A stretch of DNA of 8,266 nucleotides from Deltaproteobacteria bacterium (GTDB lineage Bacteria; Myxococcota_A; UBA9160). The stretch lies in NCBI GenBank assembly GCA_003520425.1, contig DOUU01000054.1, positions 1,646 to 9,911 of the forward strand, in the 5' to 3' direction. The translations under genes and the position numbers were made by a program. This document shows, piece after piece, positions 6,110 through 8,266 of this stretch (its first letter is position 1; the number at the start of each line of letters is the position of its first letter). The notes beneath the pieces were generated by a model, which saw nothing but the letters and a program-made list of their open reading frames with translations, had not been told where the DNA came from and did no database searches.

Positions 6110-6799
6110 GCGCGCATCACCCCGAGAGCTCTCGTTGCCTTCTGGGCGCTCGTGCTCGGCCTCACCCTGACTCCTGCCCAGGGCCGCGGCGCTGCGGAAG
6201 GTTCTCCCGAGACCTGGTTCGCAGAGGCGATTACGCAGTCCGATCTTGGGATCGAGAGCAGCTATCTCTGGTCCAAGGGGCGAAAGATGCGTGCCGACAC
6301 CGTGGTCGGCGGAATCCCTGTCGTCACCATCGTGAACGGCTCCACCTACTACGCGATCAACGGCAGAACCTTGATGGGAACAGCGATTGAGCGCGCGCCG
6401 AAAGCGCTTGCAAACGACGCAAAAGGAGGTCGCCCGTTTCTCAACGATGGCGAACGGATGATTGCGATGGGCGGCGAAAAGATCTCGAGTGAGCGCATCG
6501 CAGGCCGGCCGTGTGACGTGTACCGGCTGACCGACAGTGACGGCAAGAAGACGGTGTGGATGACAGAGGACAGCCTGCACTTGCCCGTGAAGATCGAACT
6601 CTTCGGGCGGGCGGCCGGACAAACCGGGACGACCATCATCAATTGGAGCCGAGGCTTTGATGTGCCCGACGCGTTTTTCGAACCCGATCCACGCGTCACG
6701 CTGGAACGCATCTCCTACGAGGAGTACGTGAGGCGCGCCCCGAACGGGATGCCAAGCGCCGTTCCCGTGCTTTACGCGGACCTGCTGCATGGGCACTAG
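6107..6799 (+). CDS. Exported protein resembling the LolA/LppX-like (DUF4412-type) fold
   Basis: This 230-residue protein starts with a basic N-terminus, a hydrophobic core (ALVAFWALVLGLTL, about 8-21) and a small-residue region near 24-30, so it is probably exported to the periplasm. The mature part reads as a series of beta strands of the kind seen in LolA-like lipoprotein-binding domains: YLWSKGRKMRAD (53-64), VTIVNGSTYYAINGRTLMG (73-91), then GEKISSERIAGRPCDVYRL (123-141), DGKKTVWMTE (145-154) and LPVKIELF (159-166). The pattern 'GxxCxVYxx...DGKxxxVWxxxxxxLPVKIE' is the best clue. The assignment is by pattern only and the ligand is unknown. A single Cys136 is present. ATG 6107 is chosen because it begins the signal peptide; upstream frame is antisense thiD. 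GGTAAG about 10 bases upstream is a weak ribosome site. The start overlaps thiD's start in CATG. Confidence 0.85.
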   Translation: MARITPRALVAFWALVLGLTLTPAQGRGAAEGSPETWFAEAITQSDLGIESSYLWSKGRKMRADTVVGGIPVVTIVNGSTYYAINGRTLMGTAIERAPKALANDAKGGRPFLNDGERMIAMGGEKISSERIAGRPCDVYRLTDSDGKKTVWMTEDSLHLPVKIELFGRAAGQTGTTIINWSRGFDVPDAFFEPDPRVTLERISYEEYVRRAPNGMPSAVPVLYADLLHGH

Positions 6800-6876
6800 A
6801 CCCTCGGGAACCGGGCGGGCGGCTCTCGGAGGCGACGCGTGGGCTCGTGCTTTCGCGTGGCCGGATCTGCGGGCCT

Positions 6877-6882
6877 AAGGAG
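6877..6882 (+). promoter_or_regulatory. Ribosome binding site of the metallo-hydrolase gene
   Basis: AAGGAG lies 8 bases before ATG 6891 and fixes that start. The 91 bases after the previous gene (6800-6890) show no other clear signal, so whether this gene has its own promoter or is read from upstream is open. Confidence 0.85.
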
Positions 6883-6890
6883 CAAGTCCG

Positions 6891-7769
6891 ATGACAGACC
6901 TCCCTGCCGAGCGCTGGCGCGTCGGAGACATCGAGATCACCCGAGTGGTCGAGAGCGAAACTCCGGTCTCCGCGAAATTCCTGTTTGGCGAGGCACAGCT
7001 CGAGATCCTGCAAAAGGCGCCATGGCTCAAGCCTTGCTACGTCACGGAGGAAGGCCGGCTCGTGCTGTCTGTTCACGCCTTCGTCGTGGATGATGGGCAG
7101 CGCAAGATTGTCGTCGACACCTGCGTAGGGAACGACAAGCTGCGCAGGATGCCGTTCTGGAGCCAGCTGCAGGGTCCCTTCCTGTCGCGGATGGCGGAAC
7201 TGGGCCATCCGGCGGAATCGATCCACCGGGTGCTCTGCACCCACCTCCACGTCGATCACGTGGGCTGGAATACGCGACTCGTCGGTGGACGGTGGGTGCC
7301 CACCTTTCCGAACGCCCGTTACCTGTTCGGGCGCTCCGAGTGGGAGCATTGGTCCGGCGAGGCGCCGACCCCAGGGGAGGACATCATCGGCGACTCGGTG
7401 AAACCCATTCTGGACGCGGGGCTCGCGGAGTTCGTGGAAAGCGATCACCGCGTTTCGCCGCTCGTCTGGCTCGAGCCGACGCATGGGCACACGCCTGGGC
7501 ATGTGAGCGTGCGGATCCGTTCACAGGGAGCCGAAGCCGTGATCACAGGCGATCTCATGCACCACCCGCTTCAGATCGCGGACCCCGAGATCGCGACTCC
7601 CTTCGACTACGACACCGAGTGGGCACGAAGGACGCGACGGGAGTTCCTCGCGCGCTACACGGACGCGCCCGTGCTCGTGCTCGGTACGCATTTCGCCACG
7701 CCGGCGGCCGGGCAGATCGTTCAAGAGCGGGGCGTGCGTCGGCTCGTGCCGAGAGGCTCGGGGTCTTGA
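6891..7769 (+). CDS. Metallo-beta-lactamase-fold hydrolase
   Basis: The 292-residue protein has a full set of MBL-fold metal ligands: THLHVDH (117-123; H118, H120, D122, H123), H204 in GHTPGHVS (199-206), D221 in TGDLMHHP (219-226) and H267 in GTHFA (265-269), so a two-zinc site is expected. VVDTCVGNDK (74-83) and GRWVPTFPNARYLF (133-146) mark the large subgroup of soluble MBL hydrolases near lactonases and methyl-parathion-hydrolase-like enzymes. There is no signal peptide, so it is probably cytoplasmic, and nothing suggests antibiotic resistance. A strong AAGGAG precedes the ATG by 8 bases. It follows the exported LolA-like gene by 91 bases on the same strand. The substrate (lactone, ester or other) cannot be read from sequence. 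Confidence 0.93.
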   Translation: MTDLPAERWRVGDIEITRVVESETPVSAKFLFGEAQLEILQKAPWLKPCYVTEEGRLVLSVHAFVVDDGQRKIVVDTCVGNDKLRRMPFWSQLQGPFLSRMAELGHPAESIHRVLCTHLHVDHVGWNTRLVGGRWVPTFPNARYLFGRSEWEHWSGEAPTPGEDIIGDSVKPILDAGLAEFVESDHRVSPLVWLEPTHGHTPGHVSVRIRSQGAEAVITGDLMHHPLQIADPEIATPFDYDTEWARRTRREFLARYTDAPVLVLGTHFATPAAGQIVQERGVRRLVPRGSGS

Positions 7770-7982
7770 TGGCTCTTCGGACGAGAGGGAATCGTGGACA
7801 GGCGCCTCCAGGCGCATCAAGGGATGCATCTTCGATGCGAAGGCAGGTGCCGCCCAGAATGCCAAGACTCTCGCGGTCTTCGGAGGCTCCACGATCGCCG
7901 GCCCATCCGCCCTCTCGCATCGCCCCTCGCCCCCGCCACCTGCATCCCGGTGTCCGGGGCAGCCTTCTGTCCGGAAAGCGCG
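7770..7982. other. Convergent intergenic region, no gene seen
   Basis: These 213 bases lie between the stops of the metallo-hydrolase (plus) and the His/Pro-rich protein (minus). Short inverted repeats are present, such as GCGCC-TCCA-GGCGC (7802-7815) and GCATC-TTC-GATGC near 7824-7840, but none has a T-run, so no intrinsic terminator is called. Open frames across it lack ribosome sites and recognisable sequence. I see no RNA gene. Confidence 0.5.
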
Positions 7983-8264
7983 CTAGTGCGGCAATGGGAT
8001 CACGATGTTGATGCTGGGCGACGGTGCAAAGACCACCGGCGGCGGAGGTGGATAGACGGGCGGCGGCGCGTAGACCACGGGCGGCGGGGCGTAAACGTGC
8101 GGAGGATACTCGTGCCAGTGCTTGTGTTTGTGATGCCCGTCCTCTCCGTGCCCTTCATCCTCGTCATGGTGCTTCGCCAAAGCCGGGGAAACGGAGACGG
8201 CGGCGCCCAGGAACAGGGCCGCGAGGAGCATTGCGATCGGCTTGATGCGGAGATCACCCCTCAT
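7983..8264 (-). CDS. Small exported His- and Pro-rich protein
   Basis: The 93-residue product has a clear signal peptide: basic start, hydrophobic core (AMLLAALFLGAAV, 11-23) and an SPALA|K cleavage site after residue 30. The mature 63 residues have two parts. Residues 32-56 are rich in His, Asp and Glu (nine His, including HHKHKHWH at 44-51). Residues 54-83 are proline-rich with repeated Y/F-A-P units (VYAPPP, VVYAPPP, VVFAPS). It ends with a beta-like SINIVIPLPH. A metal-binding periplasmic or envelope role (Zn, Ni or Cu) is an inference from composition. ATG 8264 is chosen as it starts the signal peptide; only two bases lie beyond it, so its ribosome site and promoter are outside the window. 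An inner ATG at codon 12 lacks the basic N-region. I cannot name the family. Confidence 0.8.
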   Translation of the reverse strand: MRGDLRIKPIAMLLAALFLGAAVSVSPALAKHHDEDEGHGEDGHHKHKHWHEYPPHVYAPPPVVYAPPPVYPPPPPVVFAPSPSINIVIPLPH

Positions 8265-8266
8265 GT

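Noticed and set aside
6109..6300. TPP riboswitch upstream of thiD
   Set aside because: The region is coding for the exported protein and I see no THI-box motifs such as CUGAGA on the minus strand.
3437..6796. A single 1119-codon minus-strand open frame suggesting a giant fusion protein
   Set aside because: Only the part from GTG 5263 has MutS-like sequence. The rest is Arg/Ala/Gly-rich antisense and off-frame translation of thiD and the exported-protein gene, kept open by high GC.
7521..7892. Minus-strand ORF with a signal-like start opposite the metallo-hydrolase 3' end
   Set aside because: It has a GTG start with no ribosome site and most of it is antisense to a clear gene.

Overview
The window is GC-rich and densely packed, with GTG as well as ATG starts and several 4-base start/stop overlaps. 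It encodes Mpl, which belongs to Gram-negative peptidoglycan recycling, a predicted lipoprotein and several Sec-exported proteins. This fits a Gram-negative, high-GC bacterium, most likely in the broad Myxococcota/Deltaproteobacteria-type group. That placement is an inference from gene content and style; there is no rRNA or other marker to fix it. I see no mobile element, CRISPR array, tRNA or rRNA.

Left, plus strand (1-2407): the 3' end of a beta-lactamase-fold serine hydrolase, then mpl, then a PIG-L-type zinc deacetylase. The genes are joined by two ATGA overlaps and read as one translationally coupled operon. A GC-rich hairpin ends two bases before the deacetylase start. All three families plausibly act on cell-wall-derived sugars or peptides, so this may be a peptidoglycan-recycling module.

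Centre, minus strand (6108 down to about 2425): thiD, coupled by a GTGA overlap to a membrane-anchored MutS-family ATPase. Then come 117 bases, an unrecognised lipoprotein with a GTG start and a good ribosome binding site, and a 37-residue ORF that is almost entirely a signal peptide but has a perfect AGGAGG. This group meets the left operon tail to tail.

Right, plus strand (6107-7769): an exported protein of LolA-like appearance, whose ATG overlaps the thiD ATG in a shared CATG, followed by a metallo-beta-lactamase-fold hydrolase with all metal ligands. At the right edge, minus strand, is a small exported His/Pro-rich protein (7983-8264).

The most unusual points are the CATG-overlapping divergent starts, a perfect 12-bp inverted repeat inside thiD, the coupling of thiD to the MutS-like membrane ATPase, and the tiny signal-peptide ORF. 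I did not find a clear new defence or mobile system. The mpl cluster and the minus-strand group are the best candidates for unstudied biology.
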